In this document: piece by piece, positions 29,172 to 36,808 of the stretch | Layout of the letters: every line of letters begins with the position of its first letter | Numbering within the stretch: the stretch's first letter is position 1 | DNA from: Pelagimonas varians | Lineage (GTDB): Bacteria > Pseudomonadota > Alphaproteobacteria > Rhodobacterales > Rhodobacteraceae | Reading direction: 5' to 3' | NCBI RefSeq assembly: GCF_003208435.1 | Contig: NZ_QKMF01000001.1 | Span: 62,001-126,000 of the forward strand | DNA: 64,000 nt | Position numbers and translations under genes: made by a program | The notes under the pieces: model-generated | Seen by the model: the letters and a program-made list of their open reading frames with translations, nothing else | What the model was told of the DNA's origin: nothing | The model's database searches: none

Positions 29172-30713
29172 ATGGCAGAACCAGCGCGCAAAAGAACTCG
29201 TGGCGGTGGCGGCGCAGCCCGCAGGGCAGAGCGCACCGCAGTCAGCATCGAAACCGCCAAATACATCGAACGCAACATCCCGAACTATGAGGTGTTGACC
29301 GAAGATGCGCTGGATATCATCGAGCAAAACGCCGAAACTGTTCTGGAAGAAATCGGGGTGAACTTTGTAGATAACCCTGCCGCTTTGCAGCGCTGGCGCG
29401 ATGCTGGCGCAGATGTTCAGGGTGAACGGGTGCGTATCCCGCGCGGATTGGCCCGCAAGCTGTGCGAAACCGCCCCTAGCCAATACACCCAGCATGCCCG
29501 CGATCCGAATAAATCGGTTGTCGTCGGGGGCAAGAATTTGGTTCTGGCACCTGTCTATGGCCCGCCGTTTGTCCGCGATGCCGAAGGCGGGCGCCGGTAT
29601 GCCACGATGGATGATTTCCAAAAATTCGTGAAGCTGGGCTACATGTCGAAATGGTTGCACCATTCTGGCGGTACAGTGTGCGAACCCACCGATGTGGCCG
29701 TAAACAAGCGCCATCTGGATATGTTGCTGGCGCATATGACTCTGTCCGACAAACCGTTCATGGGGTCGGTCACTGCGCCCGAACGCGCCCAGGATTGCGT
29801 CGAGATGTGCGAAATCCTGTTCGGCAAGGAATTCGTTCAGGAAAATACCGTGATGACTTCGCTCATCAACATCAACTCTCCGATGCAGTTTGATGACGTG
29901 ATGATGGGGGCCCTTGAGGTCTATGCCAAGAACAACCAGGCCTGCATCATTTCTCCGTTCATTGTGGGGGGGGCGATGGCTCCGGTTTCTGTGGCCGGAA
30001 CGCTGACGCAGGTTCTGGCCGAAGTTCTGGCCGGTATTGCCTACAGTCAATTGGTGCGCCCCGGCGCTCCGGTTATTTTCGGGGCCTTTGTGTCGTCGAT
30101 CGACATGGGGTCGGGGGCACCGACCTTTGGTACACCCGAGGCTGCGCTGATCACCTATGGCGCTGGGCAGCTTGCCCGCCGCATGGGATTGCCCTACCGG
30201 TCTGCGGGTTCGTTCTGCGGATCGAAACTGCCGGATGCGCAGGCAGCCTATGAAACGGCGAATTCGTTGAACATGGGCTTGTTGTCGGGCGTGAACTTTA
30301 TGCTGCATTCCTGCGGTTGGCTGGAAGGCGGGCTGGTGTCATCGTTCGAGAAGTTTGTCATGGACGCAGATCAGCTCGGGGCCTTGCACGGGCTGGCCAA
30401 GGGCGTGTCCGTTGACGAAAACGCCCAAGCTATGGATGCAATCCGTGAAGTGGGGCCGGGCGGGCACTACCTTGGGTGCGCGCATACACAAGCCAACTTC
30501 AAAGAAGCCTTCTGGAAGACGGAGCTACTGGACTACAAGCCTTTCGAAACATGGTCCGAAGAAGGCGGGCGCGACACGGTGGCCTTGGCCACAGCACGGG
30601 TACAAAAGCTGTTGGACAACTACAAGCAACCACAGCTGGATCCAGAGATAGCAGAGGCTTTGACGCAATACGTTGCCGACAAAAAGGCGTCGATGCCGGA
30701 TAGCTTCACCTAG
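29172..30713 (+). CDS. Trimethylamine methyltransferase (MttB) family protein without pyrrolysine
   Basis: The 513-residue protein belongs to the MttB/COG5598 TIM-barrel family, with EEIGVNFVDNPAAL, the central VGGAMAPVSVAGTL and SAGSFCGSKLPDAQAAYETANS blocks, and FEKFVMDADQLG near the end. There is no in-frame amber codon, so it is a non-pyrrolysine member; such proteins include glycine betaine:corrinoid methyltransferases. The N-terminus is Arg/Gly-rich (RKRTRGGGGAARRAERT). I chose ATG 29172; ATG 29133 would add 13 residues. The corrinoid protein at 19840-20544 is a possible partner, by inference. The substrate is unknown. Confidence 0.85.
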   Translation: MAEPARKRTRGGGGAARRAERTAVSIETAKYIERNIPNYEVLTEDALDIIEQNAETVLEEIGVNFVDNPAALQRWRDAGADVQGERVRIPRGLARKLCETAPSQYTQHARDPNKSVVVGGKNLVLAPVYGPPFVRDAEGGRRYATMDDFQKFVKLGYMSKWLHHSGGTVCEPTDVAVNKRHLDMLLAHMTLSDKPFMGSVTAPERAQDCVEMCEILFGKEFVQENTVMTSLININSPMQFDDVMMGALEVYAKNNQACIISPFIVGGAMAPVSVAGTLTQVLAEVLAGIAYSQLVRPGAPVIFGAFVSSIDMGSGAPTFGTPEAALITYGAGQLARRMGLPYRSAGSFCGSKLPDAQAAYETANSLNMGLLSGVNFMLHSCGWLEGGLVSSFEKFVMDADQLGALHGLAKGVSVDENAQAMDAIREVGPGGHYLGCAHTQANFKEAFWKTELLDYKPFETWSEEGGRDTVALATARVQKLLDNYKQPQLDPEIAEALTQYVADKKASMPDSFT

Positions 30714-30830
30714 GCTTTGTGTCTGGCGGCTATTGCCGGAGATTTTCAGCGGGCGGTCCGATCGAACGCGCCCGTACATCTATACTGCGCCCTCTTTCCA
30801 TGGCAGTTGGGGGGCGCACAGCATTTTCTG

Positions 30831-31118
30831 TTAGGGATTTGCAGTGCCCAATAGTCGGGCTTCGCCCATCATAGCGACCAAAACCTCGACATGCCGGCTC
30901 ACTGAATAGCCCGAATCGTCTCCTTTGCGGCGATCGTTCAAATCTGCCTCAATTTCCATAAGACGCATTAACGCAGCACCGGACCGTGGAAGGCTGCCGT
31001 AGCCTAACAAACGGTGCAATTGCGGGTTGCGGCGATAATCTTGAGATCCGATGCGAGCTGCCCGGATCAACAAGCGTGGGCGGCGTAGGTCTTTGAGAAT
31101 GCTTAGGATATCTTTCAT
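30831..31118 (-). CDS. DUF6477 family protein
   Basis: The 95-residue protein starts MKDILSILKDLRRPRLLIRAARIG and continues with LLGYGSLPRSGAALMRLMEIEADL, the pattern of the Rhodobacterales DUF6477 family as I recall it. It is basic and helical with no membrane segment. The ATG at 31118 has a GGAG site. It is divergent from the DUF6456 gene across a 224-base region with palindromes. The function is unknown. Confidence 0.75.
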   Translation of the reverse strand: MKDILSILKDLRRPRLLIRAARIGSQDYRRNPQLHRLLGYGSLPRSGAALMRLMEIEADLNDRRKGDDSGYSVSRHVEVLVAMMGEARLLGTANP

Positions 31119-31256
31119 TTCTGAACTCCAGTCCAATGTGATTCTGATTGAACTTTCGCACAGGTTGTGCGGTGTTGCGCAACGCAACGGCTGGGCGTTC
31201 GCAGGGGTTAGGAACGTTTAGACTTTGGGCACAATGATGGCATTTGTGCGGCTTTG

Positions 31257-31310
31257 TTAACCTAGCAGTAACAGACACACGTCTAGGTTGCGACATCCCC
31301 AGCTGGGGAT
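31257..31310. promoter_or_regulatory. Regulatory region of the DUF6456 gene: CtrA-like site and 16-bp palindrome
   Basis: TTAA-N7-GTAA at 31257-31271 is one base from the CtrA consensus TTAA-N7-TTAA. At 31295-31310 there is a perfect 16-bp palindrome (ATCCCCAG / CTGGGGAT). A TGTGGAAAA sequence, one base from a DnaA box, follows. The combination is suggestive but unproven. Confidence 0.35.
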
Positions 31311-31342
31311 AAATCTGTGGAAAACAGCCGATAACAACGGGA

Positions 31343-32482
31343 ATGCGCAAAATGGGCGAAGTCATCTTGGACACAGCGGGTACGGGGCTTCCTAAGTGGG
31401 TGCCAGATGCGGCGCGTGTCTATCTTGCGCACACGGAAAAAGGGTGTTCCATCCGCGAACTTGCACGTCAGGCTGGCTGCCATGCCTCGACGGTATTGCG
31501 TCAAGTGCGCCGGATCGAAACCCGCCGTGATGATCCCTTGGTCGATGCCGCGTTACGCCATCTTGGTCAGACGCGTGCTGCCACAGATACATCCAACAAT
31601 GCTGCTGCACGTCTTGTCGAAAAGGACATGAATTCGATGAATGCAGCCCAATCACTCCCGACACCGCCCGATGAGATGACATTGTCGCGCGAAGCCCGCC
31701 GCGTTTTACGCCGCCTGTGTGAAAGCGGGGCCGTTTTGGCCGTTGCGGCGGAAATGGACAAGGCTGTGGTGGTGCGTGACACCGGCGAAGGCGGCAGTGC
31801 CCGCACCGCAGTGGTCGAAGTGCAAATTGCCGAAGCCATGGCGCTCAAAGACTGGATCGCCTGCGACACACCGGGCCGGATATCGCGCTATCGTATCACG
31901 GCCGCAGGACGCGCAGCTTTGAACCGTATGGTCGCTGAGCAAGAAAACCGGGTCCGCGGATTTGCAGAGGCGCAAGCGGGCTTTGATTCAGGACGTGAGG
32001 CCGAGGCGGCCTTGGATGAGGTTGATCGCGACCCGCGTGTGCGCAAGGGCCGCTATTTACTGGCCGAAAGCCCGCTCACAGCCCTTTCGCGCCGCAAAGA
32101 CAAAGAAGGTGTACCGTTTCTGGCCGATCCTTTGGTGGCGGCGGGTGAACGTCTGCGCGAAGATTTCGAGCTTGCGCAGCTGGGGCCGCGCGCCGCCCAG
32201 AATTGGGATCAGTTTTTAACCTCGGATACGCCAGCTGACAGCTCAAAGAAAAAAGGCGCTGACGTGGCCCAAAGCCGTTTGCAAGCAGCGCTCAAAGATC
32301 TCGGACCGGGGCTTGGGGATGTGGCTTTGCGCTGCTGCTGTTATCTGGAAGGATTGGAGACTGCGGAAAAGCAATTGGGTTGGTCTGCACGGTCCGGCAA
32401 AGTTGTTTTACGGATCGCGCTGCAGCGCCTGCGCCGTCACTACGAAGAGCTATCGGCGCGCGGCGGTGACCTCGTCGGCTAA
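31343..32482 (+). CDS. DUF6456 helix-turn-helix protein
   Basis: The 379-residue protein has an N-terminal helix-turn-helix (about 32-56, CSIRELARQAGCHASTVLRQVRRIE), a second winged-helix-like region (about 112-195, including RRVLRRLCESGAVLAVA) and a C-terminal DUF6456 domain (about 230-375). That domain includes VRKGRYLLAESPLTALSRRKD, ERLREDFELAQLGPR and RCCCYLEGLETAEKQLGW. I infer a DNA-binding regulator; its targets are unknown. The ATG at 31352 is an alternative start. A strong bidirectional terminator lies 20 bases past the stop. Confidence 0.85.
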   Translation: MRKMGEVILDTAGTGLPKWVPDAARVYLAHTEKGCSIRELARQAGCHASTVLRQVRRIETRRDDPLVDAALRHLGQTRAATDTSNNAAARLVEKDMNSMNAAQSLPTPPDEMTLSREARRVLRRLCESGAVLAVAAEMDKAVVVRDTGEGGSARTAVVEVQIAEAMALKDWIACDTPGRISRYRITAAGRAALNRMVAEQENRVRGFAEAQAGFDSGREAEAALDEVDRDPRVRKGRYLLAESPLTALSRRKDKEGVPFLADPLVAAGERLREDFELAQLGPRAAQNWDQFLTSDTPADSSKKKGADVAQSRLQAALKDLGPGLGDVALRCCCYLEGLETAEKQLGWSARSGKVVLRIALQRLRRHYEELSARGGDLVG

Positions 32483-32502
32483 TTCACGCCCATTATAACC
32501 CA

Positions 32503-32531
32503 AAAAGGCCCGTCAGTGAGACGGGCCTTTT
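32503..32531. terminator. Bidirectional rho-independent terminator
   Basis: A perfect 12-bp stem AAAAGGCCCGTC / GACGGGCCTTTT with loop AGTGA lies between the convergent DUF6456 and peroxiredoxin genes. A/T ends on both arms allow it to work in both directions. Confidence 0.92.
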
Positions 32532-32552
32532 GAATGTCGGGCAATCCGGAGA

Positions 32553-33098
32553 TCAAGCGGCGGATGCGGCTTTTTCTTCGAGATGCTTCATCAGGTTTTC
32601 GGGGCTGGATACGCCATAGGGGTCTTCGCCGTGGTTGTCCGACAGGCCGGGCTCTTCGAACCAAGCTTCAACTTCACCGTCGTTGATGATCGCGGCGTAA
32701 CGCCAGCTGCGCATGCCAAAGCCCAAGTTGTCCTTGGCGACCAACATGCCCATCTTGCGGCTGAATTCACCGGAGCCATCAGGAATAACGCTGACGTTTT
32801 CCAGGTTCTGGCTTTCGGCCCATTTGTTCATCACAAAGCTGTCGTTTACAGACAGGCAATAGATCGCATCGATACCGTGCTTGGCGAAATCCGCCGCGCC
32901 TTTTTCAAAGCCGGGCAGCTGGTATGTCGAACAAGTCGGGGTGAAGGCACCGGGCAGCGAGAACAAGATGACGCGCTTGCCTTTAAAGTAATCGGCAGTT
33001 GTCTTGTCTTCCCAACGGAAGGGATTTGGACCTTCGATTGACTCGTCGCGAACGCGGGTGTGGAAGGTCACGTCGGGGAGGGTGAAGCCAGCTTTCAT
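32553..33098 (-). CDS. Peroxiredoxin (Prx5 type)
   Basis: This thiol peroxidase reduces H2O2 and organic peroxides. The 181-residue protein has the peroxidatic Cys56 in PGAFTPTCSTYQLPGF and the Prx5 pattern VNDSFVMNKWAE and ARKMGMLV-like region (SRKMGMLVAKDNLGFG). There is no fused glutaredoxin domain, so it would use an external thiol donor. AAGGTG precedes the ATG. A near-consensus Irr box overlaps the upstream region at 33114-33130, suggesting iron- or haem-linked control. Confidence 0.92.
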   Translation of the reverse strand: MKAGFTLPDVTFHTRVRDESIEGPNPFRWEDKTTADYFKGKRVILFSLPGAFTPTCSTYQLPGFEKGAADFAKHGIDAIYCLSVNDSFVMNKWAESQNLENVSVIPDGSGEFSRKMGMLVAKDNLGFGMRSWRYAAIINDGEVEAWFEEPGLSDNHGEDPYGVSSPENLMKHLEEKAASAA

Positions 33099-33113
33099 AA
33101 GGCACCTTAACAG

Positions 33114-33130
33114 TTTGGAATGTTTCTAAA
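33114..33130 (-). promoter_or_regulatory. Candidate Irr (ICE) box upstream of peroxiredoxin
   Basis: TTTGGAATGTTTCTAAA differs by one base from the TTTAGAA-N3-TTCTAAA pattern that I recall for the alphaproteobacterial iron regulator Irr. It ends 16 bases before the peroxiredoxin ATG, where a repressor could act. The dyad extends to AGTTT/AAACT on both sides. Confidence 0.5.
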
Positions 33131-33251
33131 CTGGAGCTAACGCGACCCGCCGCGAGTCGCAAGCGCATTTGGCACATTTAAGACGTGACTTTTCAGATGC
33201 ATGGCAGCAATTCGCAGAACGCAAGACTAAAGGTGCGAATTGTGGATTAGG

Positions 33252-33326
33252 TGCAGGGGGAAATCGTTACAATTGGGGATGCGCCGCTGATGTCTCAGCA
33301 AAGCTCTACTGGAAAAACCCCCTGCA
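33252..33326 (+). ncRNA. Candidate structured RNA leader of lipA
   Basis: A perfect nine-bp closing stem (TGCAGGGGG / CCCCCTGCA) brackets 57 bases that contain a second hairpin GCTGA-TGTC-TCAGC. It lies 47 bases before the lipA start in an otherwise non-coding leader. I do not match it to any riboswitch class that I know. Confidence 0.35.
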
Positions 33327-33372
33327 ATTCCTTAGTAAGGACGTAGCGTTAAACCTTCGCGGGGAAAAAACT

Positions 33373-34323
33373 GTGCGTGATCTCAAAATTCCATCCGAGC
33401 GGCATCCTGAAAAGGCCCATCGCCCGGACAATGCCCAACCCAAGAAGCCGTCTTGGATTCGAGTCAAAGCGCCCGGCGGCGAAGGATATAACGCCACGCG
33501 CCGCATTTTACGCGAACACAACCTGTCGACAGTCTGCGAAGAGGCCGGCTGCCCGAATGCGGGCGAATGCTGGAGTCAGGGACATGCGACCATGATGATC
33601 ATGGGCGAAATCTGTACCCGCGGCTGTACATTTTGTAACGTTGCAACCGGCAAACCCGATACGCTGGATGCGTTTGAACCAGGTCGCGTGGCTGATGCGG
33701 TGCAAAAACTGGGTCTCAATCACGTTGTGATCACTTCGGTTGACCGCGATGATCTGAAAGACGGCGGAGCCGAGCATTTTGCCCAGACCATTCGGGCGAT
33801 TCGCCATCGGTCCCCCGGCACAACAATCGAAATTCTGACGCCTGACTTCCTCAAATGCACCGATGATGTTTTGGAAGTTGTAGTGGATGCGCGCCCCGAT
33901 GTGTTCAACCACAACCTTGAAACCGTGCCGGGTCTGTACCCGACAGTGCGCCCCGGCGCGCGCTATTTCCACAGCTTGCGCTTGTTGCAAAGGGTCAAAG
34001 AGCTGGACCCGACCATTTTCACCAAATCCGGTATCATGGTTGGCCTTGGCGAAGACCGTCAGGGCGTGACGCAGGTGATGGATGATATGCGCGCCGCCGA
34101 CATCGATTTCCTGACAATTGGCCAATACTTGCAGCCAACACCAAAGCATCACGTCGTTGACCGCTTTGTCACACCGGACGAATTCAAAGCTTATGAAAAG
34201 GCCGCGTTCGGCAAAGGGTTCTTGATGGTCTCTGCCACACCTTTGACCCGGTCCAGTTATCACGCTGGCGATGATTTTGATCGGCTGCGCAAAGCCCGCG
34301 AAGAAAAGCTGGGCCAAGCGTAA
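33373..34323 (+). CDS. lipA: Lipoyl synthase
   Basis: LipA inserts two sulfurs into octanoyl-lysine of the 2-oxoacid dehydrogenases and the glycine cleavage H protein. The 316-residue protein has both iron-sulfur cluster motifs: the auxiliary cluster cysteines Cys55, Cys60 and Cys66 in [14 protein letters not shown], and the radical SAM motif CTRGCTFC (Cys81, Cys85, Cys88). A C-terminal [10 protein letters not shown] carries the conserved Ser that binds the auxiliary cluster. I chose GTG at 33373 because it gives the family-typical N-terminus [19 protein letters not shown] and has a GGGG-rich ribosome site; a much longer open frame upstream is a leader, not protein. Confidence 0.96.
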   Translation: MRDLKIPSERHPEKAHRPDNAQPKKPSWIRVKAPGGEGYNATRRILREHNLSTVCEEAGCPNAGECWSQGHATMMIMGEICTRGCTFCNVATGKPDTLDAFEPGRVADAVQKLGLNHVVITSVDRDDLKDGGAEHFAQTIRAIRHRSPGTTIEILTPDFLKCTDDVLEVVVDARPDVFNHNLETVPGLYPTVRPGARYFHSLRLLQRVKELDPTIFTKSGIMVGLGEDRQGVTQVMDDMRAADIDFLTIGQYLQPTPKHHVVDRFVTPDEFKAYEKAAFGKGFLMVSATPLTRSSYHAGDDFDRLRKAREEKLGQA

Positions 34324-34355
34324 ACGTGCAAATCAGGCTCTTGAGCCAAATAAGC

Positions 34356-34380
34356 GGGTAGGGGGCTAAGCCCCCAACCC
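34356..34380. terminator. Bidirectional terminator between lipA and cytochrome c genes
   Basis: The stem GGGTAGGGGGC / GCCCCCAACCC, with one A-A mismatch and loop TAA, lies between two convergent stop codons. A second small hairpin GGCTC-TT-GAGCC is at 34336-34347. Confidence 0.65.
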
Positions 34381-34400
34381 AACGTATCGAGACGAACAGT

Positions 34401-35285
34401 TTACTTAGTGCCCGGCGCTGGCAGAGCTTTGATATAGGCCGCAACAGCAGTTCGATCTTCTGCGCTCAGATGGCTAAAGTTTTCCACAACCTCTGCCATA
34501 TGACCGCCAACACTGTCGTAGTCAGGTGTGAATCCGCTCTCTAGGTAATAGGCAACGTCTTCGGCTGACCATGTCAGTTTGTTTGGTGTCAAAGCCGGAA
34601 TGCTGCCTTTGCCCGACGGGTTCGGGGCACCTGCCATCCAGCGCCCTGTATCTAGCCCGCCCAAAATGTTGCGCGGTGTGTGACATTCGGCGCAATGCGC
34701 CTGCGCCTCGGCCAAATAGCGCCCCCGTTCCAGTTCTGGTGGCACATCGATGACCCACTGATCGTTGAAAAACAAGAATTTCCAGCCGCCCAAAGACCGG
34801 CGAATGTTGAACGGAAATCCGACATCATGCGGTTTTGAAGGGACCGCGCTGGCGGGCAGGGTTTGCAGATAGGCGTGCAGATCCGCTATGTCCTGATCCA
34901 TCATCTTGTTGTACGCATTGTAGGGGAATGCGGGGTAGTAATGCTGGCCTTCGGGCGACACACCGCGTGTTACCGCATTTGCCAATTCCAACAGCGTCCA
35001 GCCGCCGATCCCTTGTTCAGAATCGGGCGATATATTGGGCGCATAAAACGTGCCAAAATCAGATGGAAAGGCCATTCCGCCAGACAGGGTCAGCTTGTCT
35101 TCCGCCCCCGGTACATGGTGGCAGGACGCACAGCCCGACGCGGTGAAAACATGTTCCCCCTTGATGCTATCCCCGGTTAAATTGGCGAAACGCTCTGGTG
35201 CGACCCGGTTTGGGGCTGTCAGCCAGAGACCAGTTGCGGCGCTGACAACAGCCGCCGCAACCAGTAATTTCAACAGCCCACGCAC
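34401..35285 (-). CDS. Di-haem c-type cytochrome
   Basis: The 294-residue periplasmic or membrane-anchored electron carrier has an N-terminal hydrophobic segment (about 4-22), kept as a signal or anchor. It has two haem-binding sites: CASCH (52-56) and CAECH (198-202). Conserved APNISPD and a distal methionine in TGRWMAG match the di-haem cytochrome family of alcohol or aldehyde dehydrogenase electron acceptors; no dehydrogenase is adjacent. The start is GTG at 35285, three bases after the cytochrome c-prime stop, so both genes form one operon. Confidence 0.88.
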   Translation of the reverse strand: MRGLLKLLVAAAVVSAATGLWLTAPNRVAPERFANLTGDSIKGEHVFTASGCASCHHVPGAEDKLTLSGGMAFPSDFGTFYAPNISPDSEQGIGGWTLLELANAVTRGVSPEGQHYYPAFPYNAYNKMMDQDIADLHAYLQTLPASAVPSKPHDVGFPFNIRRSLGGWKFLFFNDQWVIDVPPELERGRYLAEAQAHCAECHTPRNILGGLDTGRWMAGAPNPSGKGSIPALTPNKLTWSAEDVAYYLESGFTPDYDSVGGHMAEVVENFSHLSAEDRTAVAAYIKALPAPGTK

Positions 35286-35288
35286 GGC

Positions 35289-35738
35289 TTATTGAGGTGC
35301 GCGATAGGTGTCGTGGCAACCTTTGCACGAACCACCCAGCTTGCCCATATTGGGACCAATTGCGTCTTTGCCGGTTCCGGCTGCCGCTTGCATGGCAAGG
35401 GCGGCTTCACCAAAGGCACCCCATTTTGCCATCACATCGTCGATGTTTTCCCAGATCACCGGCTGTGCGCGGGTGCCGTCAATTGACATGTTATCTGTGC
35501 CTTCTGGCCACAAGGCGGCCTGATGGATTGACGAAACCGCAACCAAATTATCTGCGGCGGCCTGTGCGGCCTCGGCACTGTAGTCGATCTGGCCTTTGGC
35601 CATCCCGCCAAGAATGCCCAAATTCAACGCCATCAAATTGAATTGCCCCTGACGGGCTTTGACGGCCTGAGGCAGTTCGGCAACGGCACCAGTGGCGAGC
35701 GTGGCGAGAACTGCTACGGTGGCTAAAGTCTTTTTCAT
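35289..35738 (-). CDS. Cytochrome c-prime family protein
   Basis: The 149-residue protein has a signal peptide (about 1-20, ending TGAVA) and a four-helix bundle sequence with the haem site CKGCH (138-142) at the C-terminus, the defining layout of class II cytochromes c such as cytochrome c-prime. Members bind NO or carry electrons; which applies here is not visible. AGGGAGA precedes the ATG at 35738. It is co-transcribed with the di-haem cytochrome. Both need the Ccm system encoded in part at the window start. Confidence 0.9.
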   Translation of the reverse strand: MKKTLATVAVLATLATGAVAELPQAVKARQGQFNLMALNLGILGGMAKGQIDYSAEAAQAAADNLVAVSSIHQAALWPEGTDNMSIDGTRAQPVIWENIDDVMAKWGAFGEAALAMQAAAGTGKDAIGPNMGKLGGSCKGCHDTYRAPQ

Positions 35739-35886
35739 TGGTATCTCCCTGTTCTTCAATACTTGTCAGCATAATAGCGCTGAGCAATGTGGCAATCCTA
35801 TACTGCATCCCCTCACTTGACCCGCTCACATTATTGTGGGTGCTTAGGGGACGTTGGGTTGATTTTAAAGTGAAGTGGAGTTGGGC

Positions 35887-36798
35887 ATGCGCCTTTTGAC
35901 AATCGTGCTGGCCTTGGCCCCAACCTTGGGCTTTGCGGAAATATCAGCCGAATTATCGCAAGCAAGAGAACGATATTTGTCTTTTGATTTCAAGGGGATA
36001 TGGGTGGTTGTGCAGCAAGAGGCCGAAGCCGGAGAGCCCATCGCCCAAAACATGCTTGGCGCGGCTTTAACGACCCAGGACGGCACCAAGGGGTTGGATT
36101 ATGATCCCGCAGCCGGCCTTGATTGGTATGAAAAGGCGGCTGCACAAAATCTCGACAAGGCTGTCTATAATCTGGCGCTGTTTTGGCAAGAAGAACATGA
36201 CGGCTTTGAACCTGACTACGATCTATCACAGGTTTTGGCAGAAAAAGCTGCGGCCTTGGGTTATGTGCATGCGCCGGTTTTGATCGGGGACATGTATGCG
36301 GCGGGAAAAGGGTTTGAGCAAGATGACCTGAAGGCGCTGATCCACTACAGACGAGCGGCTGACATGGGGTCATATTCCGGTTTGCGCGCAGTGGGTTATG
36401 CTTATTTTCACGGTCAGGGAATTGAACGTGATATCACCCAGACCCGATTGTATCTTGATCGGGCTGTGGCCGCAGGTGACACGCGCTCGATCCCTGATTT
36501 GGCGTATCTTTATGAGGGCGACGAAGGCATCGCAGCTGATCCTTTGCGGGCCTATACCTTGTATCTGTACGGGGTGACTCGCGGAAATGCCAAGGCGGCA
36601 ATGTGGTTGGCCAAGTTTTCAACCGACACGCGATTCGACGGCGTTTGGCGTGATCCGGTCAAAGGCTATGCCTATTGTCTCAAGGCGCTTGCATTGGGGT
36701 TTGATGACGATGACAGCCGCGCCCAATGCGACGGTATGGCGTCAAACCTGTCGGTCAAACAGCGCGCCACAGCCCAAGCTTTGGCTGAGGATCTGTAG
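35887..36798 (+). CDS. Sel1-like repeat protein, periplasmic
   Basis: The 303-residue protein has a signal peptide (about 1-17, ending LGFA). Several Sel1-like helical repeats follow, recognisable by A(A/L)xx(G) and DxxKAxxxYxxAA patterns such as DLKALIHYRRAADMGSYSGLRAVGYAYFHGQG. Such repeats mediate protein contacts. The function is unknown. The ATG at 35887 has GGAG upstream. It is divergent from the cytochrome operon. Confidence 0.85.
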   Translation: MRLLTIVLALAPTLGFAEISAELSQARERYLSFDFKGIWVVVQQEAEAGEPIAQNMLGAALTTQDGTKGLDYDPAAGLDWYEKAAAQNLDKAVYNLALFWQEEHDGFEPDYDLSQVLAEKAAALGYVHAPVLIGDMYAAGKGFEQDDLKALIHYRRAADMGSYSGLRAVGYAYFHGQGIERDITQTRLYLDRAVAAGDTRSIPDLAYLYEGDEGIAADPLRAYTLYLYGVTRGNAKAAMWLAKFSTDTRFDGVWRDPVKGYAYCLKALALGFDDDDSRAQCDGMASNLSVKQRATAQALAEDL

Positions 36799-36808
36799 CG
36801 CGCCGCGA

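Noticed and set aside
29172-30713. Pyrrolysine-containing MttB
   Set aside because: No in-frame amber codon; the frame is continuous and ends with TAG at the normal length.
30750-30774. Terminator after the MttB-family gene (CGGGCG/CGCCCG)
   Set aside because: Only six pairs with a long loop and no T run; too weak to annotate.
33169-33372. N-terminal extension of lipA
   Set aside because: It would add 68 residues unlike any lipoyl synthase and would cover the structured leader; GTG 33373 gives the normal length.
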